Of a stretch of 10,674 bases of DNA, positions 1 through 6,937 are shown piece after piece. The first letter of the stretch is position 1; the number at the start of each line of letters is the position of its first letter. Under the pieces are notes generated by a model, which saw only the letters and a program-made list of their open reading frames with translations, was not told the origin of the DNA and searched no databases. Source of the DNA: Candidatus Aminicenantota bacterium (lineage in GTDB: Bacteria; Acidobacteriota; Aminicenantia; Aminicenantales; JAFGBC01); NCBI GenBank assembly GCA_016933355.1, contig JAFGBC010000019.1, positions 1 through 10,674 on the forward strand, read 5' to 3'. The position numbers were made by a program, and so were the translations under genes.

Positions 1-1
1 C

Positions 2-568
2 CTCCTCGGCCGCAAGACCGTCGGGCTGATCGCCCGTCATCATGAGCGGCGCCCCGACCAGGGCGGACTGGACCTTCCGGCCCTGAAGAAGCGGCTCGAG
101 GCGCCGGTCAAGATCCTCGCCCTGACCCTCAAGGCGTTGACGAAATCGGGAGACATCGTCGAGGACGAGGGGCTTTACCGGCTCCCGGGCTTCTCCTCGC
201 CCATCTCTCCCGAGGAAGAGACGATTCTGGATGAGCTCGAAGCCCTCTGTCTCAACGGAAGGTTTTTCTCTGTGTCGCTCGACGAGATTCGGTCCCGCTT
301 CCGCCTGACGCCGGCCAAGCTCCGGAAGCTCCTAGACATCCTCGTCGACCGCAAGCGGATCATCCAGGGGGAGGACGGATTCTACCTTCATGCCCGCTGG
401 CTGGAGGAGATCATCGCCAAGCTCAGGGAAACCCGCAAGCGGCAGCTCACGGTCGGAGACTTCAAGCGGATGACGGGGCTGACCCGGAAATACGCCATCC
501 CCCTGCTCGAGCTCCTGGACGGAATGGGCGTGACGCGGCGCAAGGGACCCAGCCGCGAGATCCTCTGA
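2..568 (+). CDS. selB: Selenocysteine-specific elongation factor SelB, C-terminal fragment
   Basis: SelB is the GTPase elongation factor that brings Sec-tRNA(Sec) to UGA codons by binding the SECIS hairpin in selenoprotein mRNA. Only the last 188 residues are here; the frame is open from base 2, so the 5' end and the whole GTPase part lie outside the window. What remains is the winged-helix region (domain IV). The last module, around residues 149-188, has the typical SelB ending, with FKRMTGLTRKYAIPLLELLD followed by GVTRR; in known SelB proteins this module binds SECIS RNA. An internal TTG at 137 could be mistaken for a start, but the SelB-like reading (HHERRPDQGGLDLPALKKRL and so on) continues upstream without a stop. 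It ends 22 bases from the convergent stop of the next gene. No selC, selA or SECIS element is visible in the window. Confidence 0.92.
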   Translation, partial: LLGRKTVGLIARHHERRPDQGGLDLPALKKRLEAPVKILALTLKALTKSGDIVEDEGLYRLPGFSSPISPEEETILDELEALCLNGRFFSVSLDEIRSRFRLTPAKLRKLLDILVDRKRIIQGEDGFYLHARWLEEIIAKLRETRKRQLTVGDFKRMTGLTRKYAIPLLELLDGMGVTRRKGPSREIL

Positions 569-590
569 CAGCCCGCGCCGAAACGGCCGG

Positions 591-2732
591 TCAGGACTCC
601 TTTTCGGCGTCGGACGCGCCCTTGTCCGGCTCGCCCGAGGCCGGCTCCGCTTTTTTCTTGGACAGGGCGCTCTTGAGCTTCTCGGCGAAGATCCCGAACG
701 AGGGCTTTGCTTCGGGCGCCGCGGCGATCTTGATCTCCACGTTATCCCCGGCGGCGGCCGGAACGGGCGCCGCGGCGTCCTCGTCCTCGACCGCTTTCTT
801 GGCGGTCAGGGCTTCCTGGGCGGACTCTTCGATCTCGAGCCTCTCCTCGATGACCTTGCGCTCACTCTTGCGGAGGCGCGGGGTTTTATCGCCCTCGGGC
901 TTGGCCTTCTTCTTCTTGACGACCTTTTCTTTCTTGGGCTCGGGATGGATTTCGGGCTTGGGCTTCTCGGCCGGCGGGGCCGCGGGCGCGGGAAGGGTGA
1001 TGATTCTCGGCGGCGGAGCCGGGATCTCCTCCTCTTCTTCCTCGTCTCCCCCGGTGACTCCGATGCCCAGGCCGGCGGCCTCCGTGTCGGCGAGCGCGTC
1101 GGGTCCGAGATCGGCCGCGAAGGCTCCGGCCCCGTAGATGGACGCCGCTTCGCCGCCGGCTTCGGCCGCGAGGCCCTCGGCGGCGGGCAGGGCTTCATAG
1201 TAGGAGTAGACGCCCTTCTTCTTGTCCGAAGCCGAGAATTCGGGCGAGGCCGCCAGGACGCGCTCGACGTCCTCGGCGGTCGTCCGCCTGAGGATATCAA
1301 CGAGGTGATAGGCCCTCAGCTGATGGAGGGAGAAGACCGCCCCTTCCTGTCCGAACGTCTTGAAGACGAGGATCAGCAGCTCCTTGAGGTCGTGCCCTTC
1401 CCGCTGGGGGATCAGAGGCAGGAGGCGGCTCAGCGTGTTGCGGTCCAGGTAGATGCTCTTGTTGGGGAGCAGGTAGGAGAAGACGTTTTCCCCTTCGTCC
1501 TTGAACAGGTCCGCCTCCGGATCGTAGCCCAGGCGGACGACCTCGAGCTTCTTCTTCTCCTTCTTGAGCCAGAATAGGAACTGGGTCGGGCTCTTGCGCT
1601 CCAGGGTCAAGCAGGTTCCCTGGGGGACGGCGTTTTCCAGGTAATAGTCCTTAAGCCCCAGGACATAGCCGTCGCCGGGGTAGAAGTAGACGGTGTAGTT
1701 CTTATTCTCGTCGGCGACGGTGAAGGTGAACTCGTGGGCGTGAGACAGCTCTTTGTGGAGGCTGCGGGGGATCTTGATGCCGCCCGAGAGGATTTCGCGC
1801 CAGCCCAAATAGACCTTGAGCGGGAAGGCCGCCGGCGCCGGCGGCGGGAGCGCCGTTTCGTCGAGCTCGGGCAGCGGGGCGGCCGGGGCGGCCAGGGGCA
1901 GACCCTTGGGAAGGGCGGTGATAACGCTCTTGATGAGCCACTTGCCCCAACCCAGCGGGGAGACGAAGAGGAATTCCTTCTTGTGCTTCTTGCCCAGCGC
2001 GTAGTTGAGGCTCAGGCAGTATAGCTCGAACCGGTCGTTGGAAGCCTCGATCTCGAAGACCTCGCGGACGAGCTCTTCGACGGCGGCCGAAATGCCCCGG
2101 CTGCGCAGGGCGTCCTCGACGGCCTGGACCTTTTCGTCGGAGATGTCGACCCGCCGCTCGGACAGCTGCCAGGCGTCGTTCCAGCCGAAGACCTTCGTGG
2201 ATTTCGCGAGCGCGGCCCTCAGGTTCTTCTCCAGGGCCCGGAGGTCCCGGTCCGTCATCGGCAGCTCGGTCAGCCGGGGGTCCCGGTCCTTGGCCATGAA
2301 CGGCGCGGGCCGGCCCTCGCCGCTCATGTCGCAGGGGAGAAGGACCTGGGTCTTGGTCTTCTTCATGTAGTCGACGTACTTCCGGAAGACGCCGCCTCCG
2401 GAAAAATCGACCTCGATCATCTCACAGTTGTAGGCCTTGTAATGCGTCTTGCCGACGACGCGGAGGACGACGGCTCCCTGGAAGGGCTCGACGACTTTGC
2501 TCGAGACCATGAGCGCCTCGTCGTATTCCTTGTAGACCTGGTCGCCGACGTCGTAGGTGTAGGCCGGGTCGTAGATCTTGACGTCCTGGGTCCGCTGGCT
2601 GGCCGTCTTCTCGAAGGCGAGCTTCTCGACCAGCTCGCGGGCCGTAAGAGGCCGCAAGGTCCGTTCGAGCAGGCCCTCGACGAAGGCGAGGTCCTGCTCG
2701 GAGACGGCCGTCGTCGCGTCTTCGCTAATCAT
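591..2732 (-). CDS. Large protein of unknown function with a charged, low-complexity C-terminal tail
   Basis: I do not recognise this 713-residue protein. Residues 12-40 (helical, with LTARELVEKLAF) look like a small winged-helix module. Residues 58-130 (beginning YDVGDQVYKEYD) look like a beta-rich SH3- or KOW-like fold. Residues 303-400 form a second beta-rich block with IKIPRSLHKEL, and residues 447-512 look like another helical winged-helix-type unit. Residues 515-713 are probably disordered: rich in Ala, Pro, Glu and Lys, with a run of six Glu at 564-569 and a Lys-rich stretch at 599-611. There is no signal peptide or membrane segment, so it should be cytosolic. This layout would suit a nucleic-acid-binding protein, but that is inference. 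It is last in the operon; its ATG overlaps the OTC stop by 8 bases, with AAGGA a few bases upstream. The strict coupling suggests co-expression with carbamoyl-phosphate enzymes, perhaps only by operon position. Confidence 0.85.
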   Translation of the reverse strand: MISEDATTAVSEQDLAFVEGLLERTLRPLTARELVEKLAFEKTASQRTQDVKIYDPAYTYDVGDQVYKEYDEALMVSSKVVEPFQGAVVLRVVGKTHYKAYNCEMIEVDFSGGGVFRKYVDYMKKTKTQVLLPCDMSGEGRPAPFMAKDRDPRLTELPMTDRDLRALEKNLRAALAKSTKVFGWNDAWQLSERRVDISDEKVQAVEDALRSRGISAAVEELVREVFEIEASNDRFELYCLSLNYALGKKHKKEFLFVSPLGWGKWLIKSVITALPKGLPLAAPAAPLPELDETALPPPAPAAFPLKVYLGWREILSGGIKIPRSLHKELSHAHEFTFTVADENKNYTVYFYPGDGYVLGLKDYYLENAVPQGTCLTLERKSPTQFLFWLKKEKKKLEVVRLGYDPEADLFKDEGENVFSYLLPNKSIYLDRNTLSRLLPLIPQREGHDLKELLILVFKTFGQEGAVFSLHQLRAYHLVDILRRTTAEDVERVLAASPEFSASDKKKGVYSYYEALPAAEGLAAEAGGEAASIYGAGAFAADLGPDALADTEAAGLGIGVTGGDEEEEEEIPAPPPRIITLPAPAAPPAEKPKPEIHPEPKKEKVVKKKKAKPEGDKTPRLRKSERKVIEERLEIEESAQEALTAKKAVEDEDAAAPVPAAAGDNVEIKIAAAPEAKPSFGIFAEKLKSALSKKKAEPASGEPDKGASDAEKES

Positions 2733-3660
2733 CGTGGTCCTTGGCGTCTCCCATCAACGCGCACATGATGGCTTTCTGGGCGTGGAGCCGATTCTCGGCC
2801 TGGTCGTAGACGATCGACTGGCGCGAATCGAGAACCTCGCTGGTAACTTCCTCCTCGCGATGAGCGGGCAGGCAGTGCATGAAGACGGCCTCGGGCTTGG
2901 CTTTGGCCATCAGGCCGGCGTTGACCTGGTAGGGGGCGAACAGCTTGGCTCGGCTTTCCTTCTCGGCCTCCTGGCCCATCGAGGCCCAGACGTCCGTGTA
3001 GACGGCGTCGGCGCCGGACGCGGCCTCGGCCGGGTCCTGGGTCAGGGTCAGGGAATAGCCCGTATCCTGGCCGTCCTCGGCGGCCAGTCGGACGATCTCG
3101 GGGTTGGGCCCGTAGCCGGCGGGCGTCGCGACCGCCATCTTCGCCCCGGCCTTGGCCGCGGCGAACATCAGGCTGTGGCAGACATTGTTCCCGTCGCCGA
3201 CGTAGGCCAGCTTGAACGACTTCAGGTTCTTGTTCGTCTCGTAGAGGGTCAGGAAGTCGGCCATGGCCTGGCAGGGGTGGAGGAGGTCGGTCAGGCCGTT
3301 TATGACCGGGATCTTGCAGCTCTGGCCGAGGTCGATGACGTTCTGGTGGGCGAAGGTCCGGATCATGATCCCGTCGACCCAGCGCTCGAGGTTCTTGCCG
3401 ATGTCGTAGACCCCCTCCCGGCTCCCGAGCTGGATGTCCGAGGGCGCCAGGTAAACGGCTTCGCCGCCGAGCTGGAGCATGCCGACCTCGAAGGTCATCC
3501 GCGTCCGGAGCGAGGGCTTCTGGAAGATCATGGCCAGGATCTTGCGCTTGAGCTTCTTGTGGAAGCGGTCCGGCTTGGCTTTGACCTCCTTGGCGAGGTC
3601 GATGAGCTTGGTGAATTCGTAGAGGCTGAGGTCGTGAATGCTCAGGAAATCCTTGCGCAT
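2725..3660 (-). CDS. argF: Ornithine carbamoyltransferase
   Basis: This enzyme joins carbamoyl phosphate and ornithine to give citrulline and phosphate, or works in reverse in citrulline breakdown. The 311 residues match the usual length. The carbamoyl-phosphate loop is SLRTR at 50-54, with Leu where many enzymes have Thr (STRTR); this variant is familiar in bacterial OTCs. HPCQ lies at 128-131, the ornithine-side GDGNNVCHSL at 155-164, DVWASMG at 223-229 and HCLPAHREEEVT at 262-273. The SMG and HCLP motifs separate it from aspartate carbamoyltransferase and favour true OTC over the knotted acetyl- or succinyl-ornithine types. The start has AAGGAG nine bases upstream, just after the arcC stop (17-base gap). 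It lies directly downstream of carbamate kinase, as in fermentative arginine or citrulline use, but biosynthesis is equally possible. argF, argI and arcB cannot be told apart from sequence; argF is used by convention. Confidence 0.95.
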   Translation of the reverse strand: MRKDFLSIHDLSLYEFTKLIDLAKEVKAKPDRFHKKLKRKILAMIFQKPSLRTRMTFEVGMLQLGGEAVYLAPSDIQLGSREGVYDIGKNLERWVDGIMIRTFAHQNVIDLGQSCKIPVINGLTDLLHPCQAMADFLTLYETNKNLKSFKLAYVGDGNNVCHSLMFAAAKAGAKMAVATPAGYGPNPEIVRLAAEDGQDTGYSLTLTQDPAEAASGADAVYTDVWASMGQEAEKESRAKLFAPYQVNAGLMAKAKPEAVFMHCLPAHREEEVTSEVLDSRQSIVYDQAENRLHAQKAIMCALMGDAKDHDD

Positions 3661-3676
3661 GGCGGTTTTCTCCTTA

Positions 3677-4627
3677 TCAGGCGGCGGCGACGATTTTGGT
3701 CCCCGACCGGTTGAGGAGGGCGGCCTTGAGCTGGGCGGCGCTGGTGATCAGCACCTCCCGGCCGCCGCTCCGGATGTATTCGACGGCCGCCCGGATCTTG
3801 GGGCCCATCGACCCCGGCGGGAACTGGCCCTGCTTGAGATAAGCTTCGGCTTCGTCGACGGTCAGGACCGGACACTCCTTCTGGTCGGGCTTGCCGAAGT
3901 TGACGTAGACGCGGTCGATGCCGGTCAGGATGATGAACAGGTCGACGCCGACCTCGCGCGCCAGCAGGCTGGCCGCGTAATCCTTGTCGATGACCGCTTC
4001 GACCCCCTGGAATTGCCCCCGGCTGTTGAGGACGACCGGAATGCCTCCGCCCCCGGCCGCGATCACGATCTTGCCGTCGCGGATCAGGTCGCGGATGATC
4101 CACTTGGGGACGATGTCGATCGGCTTGGGCGAGGGGACGACCTTGCGGTAGCCGCGGCCGGCGTCCTCGACCATGGTCCATTTCTTTTCCTTGGCCAAGG
4201 CCTGGGCCCGGAACTTGGTGTAGAAGGGGCCGACCGGCTTGGTCGGATGCTGGAAGGCCGAGTCGGCCGGGTCGACGACGACCTGAGTGATCAGGGTCGC
4301 GACGTCCTTGTCCAAGGAGTTCCGGCGCATCTCGTTGACGATGGCCTTTTCGAGCATGTAGCCCATGCTGCCTTCGGTCATGGCGTCGCAGGTCTCGAGC
4401 GTGAAGGGCGGGATCTTGTTGGCCGCTTCCTCCTGCTGGATGAGGATGTTCCCAACCTGGGGACCGTTGCCGTGGACGATGATCAGCTCGTAGCCCTTCT
4501 TGACGATGTGGACCATGAGCCGGGCGGCGGTCCGGGCGTTCCGCAGCTGCTCCTCCTGGAGCCCGCGCTGGTTCTCGGGGAGGAGGGCGTTGCCGCCGAA
4601 GGCGATCAGGGCGAAGCGTCTCTTCAT
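3677..4627 (-). CDS. arcC: Carbamate kinase
   Basis: Carbamate kinase reversibly moves phosphate from carbamoyl phosphate to ADP, giving ATP plus carbamate (which falls apart to ammonia and CO2). The 316-residue protein belongs to the amino acid kinase fold. Visible family motifs are GGNAL at 11-15, VHGNGPQVG at 51-59, YRKVVPSPKP at 160-169, the glycine-rich AAGGGGIPV at 190-198, EAVIDKDYAA at 210-219, LTGIDRVYVNFGKP at 234-247 and GSMGPK at 272-277. All are intact, so the enzyme should be active. Its ATG overlaps the TGA of the upstream P-loop gene in an ATGA (4624-4627). No convincing Shine-Dalgarno lies in front, so translation is probably coupled. OTC follows 17 bases downstream. The pair suggests energy gain from citrulline or another carbamoyl donor; no arginine deiminase gene is in the window. 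Confidence 0.96.
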   Translation of the reverse strand: MKRRFALIAFGGNALLPENQRGLQEEQLRNARTAARLMVHIVKKGYELIIVHGNGPQVGNILIQQEEAANKIPPFTLETCDAMTEGSMGYMLEKAIVNEMRRNSLDKDVATLITQVVVDPADSAFQHPTKPVGPFYTKFRAQALAKEKKWTMVEDAGRGYRKVVPSPKPIDIVPKWIIRDLIRDGKIVIAAGGGGIPVVLNSRGQFQGVEAVIDKDYAASLLAREVGVDLFIILTGIDRVYVNFGKPDQKECPVLTVDEAEAYLKQGQFPPGSMGPKIRAAVEYIRSGGREVLITSAAQLKAALLNRSGTKIVAAA

Positions 4628-5931
4628 AAGAATTTCTGGAGGACCGCCTTGAGCGTCGTCGGGCCGGACTCGGCCAGCTCGTAGCGGACGCGGAGGAGGC
4701 GCTTCTTGGTCTTCAGGACCCGGCCGAGGTCGATCGGGGTGGCGCTGACGACGAGGTCGCAGGGGACGCGGTCGATCGTCTTGGCCAGCTCGGCGGTCTG
4801 AGCGTCGCCGTAGCCCATCGCCGGCAGGACCTTGTCCAGGTGGCCGTACTTCTGGAAGGTTTTCTTGATCGTGCCGACGGCGTAGGGCCGCGGGTCGACG
4901 ATGCGCCGGGCGCCGTACTTCTTGGCGGCCACGATGCCGGCCCCGTAGCGCATCTCGCCGTGGGTGAGGGTCGGTCCGTCTTCGATGACCAGGACGGTCT
5001 TACCCTTGATGGCCTTACCGTCGGTGACGAAGATCGGCGACTTGCCCTTTATGACGATCGCTTTGGGGTTCACCCGCTTGATCGTATCCAGGACGGCCTT
5101 GATGTCTTCTTTACGGGCCGTGTCGACCTTGTTGACGACGATGACGTCGGCCCGGCGCAGGTTCGTCTCGCCCGGGTGGTAGCGCATCTCGTGGCCGGCC
5201 CGGTGCGGGTCGGCGACGACGATCTCCAGGTCGGACTTGTAGAACGGAAAGTCGTTGTTTCCCCCGTCCCAGAGGATGACGTCGGCTTCCTTCTCGGCCT
5301 CGTCCAGGATAGCCTGGTAGTCGACGCCGGCGTAGACGATGACGCCGTTGTCGATGTGGGGTTCGTACTCCTCGCGCTCCTCGATCGTGCACTCATGGCG
5401 TTCCAGGTCCTCGTAGGTCGCGAAGCGTTGGACCTTCTGCTTGGCGAGGTCGCCGTAGGGCATCGGGTGGCGGATGACGGCGACCTTCTTTCCGGCCTGC
5501 TTGAGAAGGAGGGCGATCTTGCGGCTGGTCTGGCTCTTGCCCGAGCCGGTCCGGACGGCGCAGACTGAAACGACGGGTTTGCGGCTCTTGATCATGGTGT
5601 CGTCCGGGCCGAGCAGGACGAAGCTTGCGCCGCAGGCGTGGACCAGGGAGGCCTGGTGCATGACGTATTCGTGGGGAACGTCGCTGTAGGCGAAGACGAC
5701 GTCCTTGGCGCCGTGCGTTTTGATGAGCTCGGCGAGCTCGCTCTCGGCGTGGATCGGGATGCCGTCGGGATAGAGGGGGCCGGCCAGTTCGGCCGGGTAC
5801 TTCCGTCCCGCGATATCGGGAATCTGGGTGGCCGTGAAGGCGACGACGCGGTAGGCGTCGTTCTTCCGGTAATAAACGTTGAAGTTGTGGAAGTCTCTCC
5901 CGGCCGCTCCCATGATGATGACTTTTCTCAT
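4624..5931 (-). CDS. Cyclic 2,3-diphosphoglycerate synthetase-like P-loop NTPase
   Basis: This 435-residue protein resembles cyclic 2,3-diphosphoglycerate synthetase, the archaeal enzyme that closes 2,3-diphosphoglycerate with ATP, and its bacterial homologues, whose true role is not established. Residues 1-118 look like a Rossmann-type domain opening with VIIMGAAGRDFHNFN. The P-loop follows as AVRTGSGKSQTSRK at 125-138, then a Walker-B-like WDGGNNDFPF at 221-230 and an NKVD motif at 267-270 of the kind that selects guanine in GTPases. The C-terminal third has MRYGAG at 327-332 and MGYGD at 372-376. It is first in the operon, with AAAGGAG eight bases before the ATG. Its neighbours are carbamate kinase (4-base overlap) and OTC, so a role in carbamoyl-phosphate or nucleotide metabolism, or in maturing an enzyme, is as likely as making cyclic diphosphoglycerate. 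The family call is firm; the function is not. Confidence 0.85.
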   Translation of the reverse strand: MRKVIIMGAAGRDFHNFNVYYRKNDAYRVVAFTATQIPDIAGRKYPAELAGPLYPDGIPIHAESELAELIKTHGAKDVVFAYSDVPHEYVMHQASLVHACGASFVLLGPDDTMIKSRKPVVSVCAVRTGSGKSQTSRKIALLLKQAGKKVAVIRHPMPYGDLAKQKVQRFATYEDLERHECTIEEREEYEPHIDNGVIVYAGVDYQAILDEAEKEADVILWDGGNNDFPFYKSDLEIVVADPHRAGHEMRYHPGETNLRRADVIVVNKVDTARKEDIKAVLDTIKRVNPKAIVIKGKSPIFVTDGKAIKGKTVLVIEDGPTLTHGEMRYGAGIVAAKKYGARRIVDPRPYAVGTIKKTFQKYGHLDKVLPAMGYGDAQTAELAKTIDRVPCDLVVSATPIDLGRVLKTKKRLLRVRYELAESGPTTLKAVLQKFL

Positions 5932-5939
5932 GCCGTAAG

Positions 5940-5946
5940 CTCCTTT
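5940..5946 (-). promoter_or_regulatory. Ribosome binding site of the cPGS-like gene
   Basis: On the minus strand AAAGGAG lies eight bases before the ATG at 5931. The sequence and spacing are close to ideal, and they confirm the start of the first gene in the operon. Confidence 0.85.
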
Positions 5947-5996
5947 GATTGATCGTTTCTCTTATGTGTCCTAAAAAAGAAAAAAAAATCCGCCCA

Positions 5997-6026
5997 AGTA
6001 TAGCTTATTTAATGGAGTTTTGGCAA
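5997..6026 (-). promoter_or_regulatory. Sigma-70-type promoter of the cPGS-arcC-OTC operon
   Basis: On the minus strand TTGCCA (6026-6021) is followed after 18 bases by TATACT (6002-5997), close to the TTGACA/TATAAT consensus. The spacer and flanks are AT-rich in an otherwise GC-rich window. Transcription should start near 5989-5990, leaving a leader of about 58 bases before the ATG at 5931. The predicted start is followed at once by nine T and, after one C, six more T (5988-5973), then by the ribosome binding site. No second promoter is evident before arcC, OTC or the 713-residue gene. Confidence 0.75.
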
Positions 6027-6042
6027 GTGTCGGTCCGCCGGC

Positions 6043-6186
6043 TCAGCGGCCGCGGTTCGGGGTGATCCGGGAGGGCGCTTTCCCGGCCGGGATGCGGGCG
6101 AACGGGCTCTTCGGCTTGGCGGGCGGTCGCGGGTGTCGCGAGATCCGCCAGCCCGGCGTCTGCCGCCGGGGTATGGAATGGGCCAT
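6043..6186 (-). CDS. Small basic protein of 47 residues, unknown function
   Basis: This short ORF encodes a very basic peptide rich in Arg, Pro and Lys, beginning MAHSIPRRQTPGWRISRHP and ending ITPNRGR. I recognise no family. Its main support is a strong ribosome binding site: GGAGGA at 6201-6196, nine bases before the ATG. It starts 24 bases after the stop of the phosphoesterase gene on the same strand, which suggests co-transcription. There is no signal peptide or membrane segment; the composition would suit binding to RNA or a ribosome, but nothing proves that. The stop at 6045-6043 lies 16 bases before the -35 box of the next operon, so it fills most of what would otherwise be an unexplained gap. 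Whether it is a real gene rests on the ribosome binding site and position only. Confidence 0.5.
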   Translation of the reverse strand: MAHSIPRRQTPGWRISRHPRPPAKPKSPFARIPAGKAPSRITPNRGR

Positions 6187-6195
6187 GGCGGGCGC

Positions 6196-6201
6196 TCCTC
6201 C
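6196..6201 (-). promoter_or_regulatory. Strong ribosome binding site before the 47-codon ORF
   Basis: GGAGGA on the minus strand, nine bases before the ATG at 6186. It lies in the short gap after the phosphoesterase stop, where it would have no use unless the small ORF is translated. Confidence 0.6.
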
Positions 6202-6209
6202 GTATGTTA

Positions 6210-6692
6210 TTAAAGAGGAAGGATATCTGCGGTCAGGGCCGTCGGGTCGAACAGGCAGACGGTCGCCCGGCCGTTCACCCAGCCGCAGGCCTCGCCCGGA
6301 TTGACGATGAGGGTTTTCCCCTTCCTGCGGACCTCCGGCCGATGCGTGTGCCCCGAAACGACGATGTCGGGCGCGTCCGCGGCCAGGAAGGCGGCCAGGC
6401 CGGCGCTCGAATGGACGAGCAAGAAGCGGAGGCCTCCGTGCTCGAACAGGAAGGGAGGCTTCCGGATCTCCCCCAGGGAGACCAGGGCTTCGACCAACCC
6501 CTCGATTTCGCCGTCGCAGTTGCCGAAGACGGCCTTGACGGGGGCGCGGAGGCCGGCCAGGGCCCGGGCGGCGAAGGGAGCGACGATGTCCCCGGCGTGG
6601 ATGACCAGGTCGCAGCCGGCGTCGTTGAAGAGGCGGACGGCTCGCTCGATCATGGGCAGGTTGTCGTGCGTGTCGGAGAGGATGCCGATCAT
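6210..6692 (-). CDS. YfcE/MJ0936-type metallophosphoesterase
   Basis: A small calcineurin-like phosphodiesterase of 160 residues, the usual size for the YfcE/MJ0936 group. Metal ligand motifs appear in order: SDTHDN with D7 and H9, HAGD at 32-35, GNCD at 57-60 (the GNHD motif with Cys in place of His), H94 in LLVHS, GHTH at 114-117 and NPGE at 131-134. The family binds two metal ions, usually manganese or a similar ion, and splits phosphodiesters in vitro; its natural substrate is mostly unknown. It should be cytosolic. A weak AAAGG lies about ten bases before the ATG. It stands apart from the operon downstream, with only the 47-codon ORF following. An alternative frame across this region gives an arginine-rich product with no motifs and was dismissed. 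Confidence 0.93.
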   Translation of the reverse strand: MIGILSDTHDNLPMIERAVRLFNDAGCDLVIHAGDIVAPFAARALAGLRAPVKAVFGNCDGEIEGLVEALVSLGEIRKPPFLFEHGGLRFLLVHSSAGLAAFLAADAPDIVVSGHTHRPEVRRKGKTLIVNPGEACGWVNGRATVCLFDPTALTADILPL

Positions 6693-6712
6693 GGATTCTC
6701 GACCTTTCCGTC

Positions 6713-6741
6713 AGGTTAGCACATGGACCGGGCCGATTCAA
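6713..6741 (-). promoter_or_regulatory. Possible promoter of the phosphoesterase gene
   Basis: On the minus strand TTGAAT (6741-6736) and TAACCT (6718-6713) are 17 bases apart. The -35 box is fair, the -10 box poor. It would start RNA near 6706, some 14 bases before the ATG. It lies back to back with the much stronger tRNA promoter. The evidence is weak. Confidence 0.3.
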
Positions 6742-6777
6742 ACCGGGGTTTCCAAGGCGCGGATCCCACCTTGTCTA

Positions 6778-6806
6778 TTGACACCCGGCGTCGTATTTCC
6801 TAATAT
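6778..6806 (+). promoter_or_regulatory. Near-consensus promoter of tRNA-Val, probably also thrS
   Basis: TTGACA at 6778-6783 and TAATAT at 6801-6806 are 17 bases apart, almost the perfect sigma-70 consensus, in an AT-rich island. RNA should start near 6813, about 17 bases before the mature tRNA end at 6830. As no terminator follows the tRNA, the same transcript may run into thrS and the rest of the translation cluster. Confidence 0.85.
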
Positions 6807-6829
6807 ATTAAGGCCCATTTGAGGCCGAT

Positions 6830-6904
6830 AGGCGCGTAGCTCAGTGGGAGAGCGCTTCCTTGACGCGGAAGAGGCCGTGGGTTCGATCCCCTCCGCGCCT
6901 ACCA
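6830..6904 (+). tRNA. tRNA-Val(GAC)
   Basis: A complete cloverleaf with an encoded CCA end (6902-6904). The acceptor stem pairs 6830-6836 with 6894-6900 over all seven positions and begins with an A-U pair. The D stem is GCTC/GAGC, the anticodon stem CTTCC/GGAAG and the loop TTGACGC, so the anticodon at 6862-6864 is GAC, reading GUC and GUU valine codons. The T loop TTCGATC is normal, but the T stem (GTGGG/CCCTC) has a T-T mismatch at its second pair (6878/6892). Position 37 is G, where A is common. The gene lies 83 bases upstream of thrS with no terminator between them. Confidence 0.95.
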
Positions 6905-6937
6905 AGTATCATTTGGGCATGTATTCAAAAGGATAGA

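Noticed and set aside
577..587. Small inverted repeat GCCG-AAA-CGGC between the convergent stops of selB and the 713-residue gene
   Set aside because: Only four base pairs with a three-base loop and no T run on either side; too weak to call a terminator.
2578..5568. Long plus-strand frames (378, 348 and 242 codons) opposite the OTC, carbamate kinase and cPGS-like genes
   Set aside because: Same artefact of GC-rich coding DNA. The minus-strand readings carry complete enzyme motifs, the plus-strand ones none.
6035..6055. GC-rich inverted repeat around the stop of the 47-codon ORF as a terminator
   Set aside because: The stem is only about four base pairs plus a self-complementary GCGGCCGC, and the T tract lies some 50 bases further on, beyond the promoter of the next operon.
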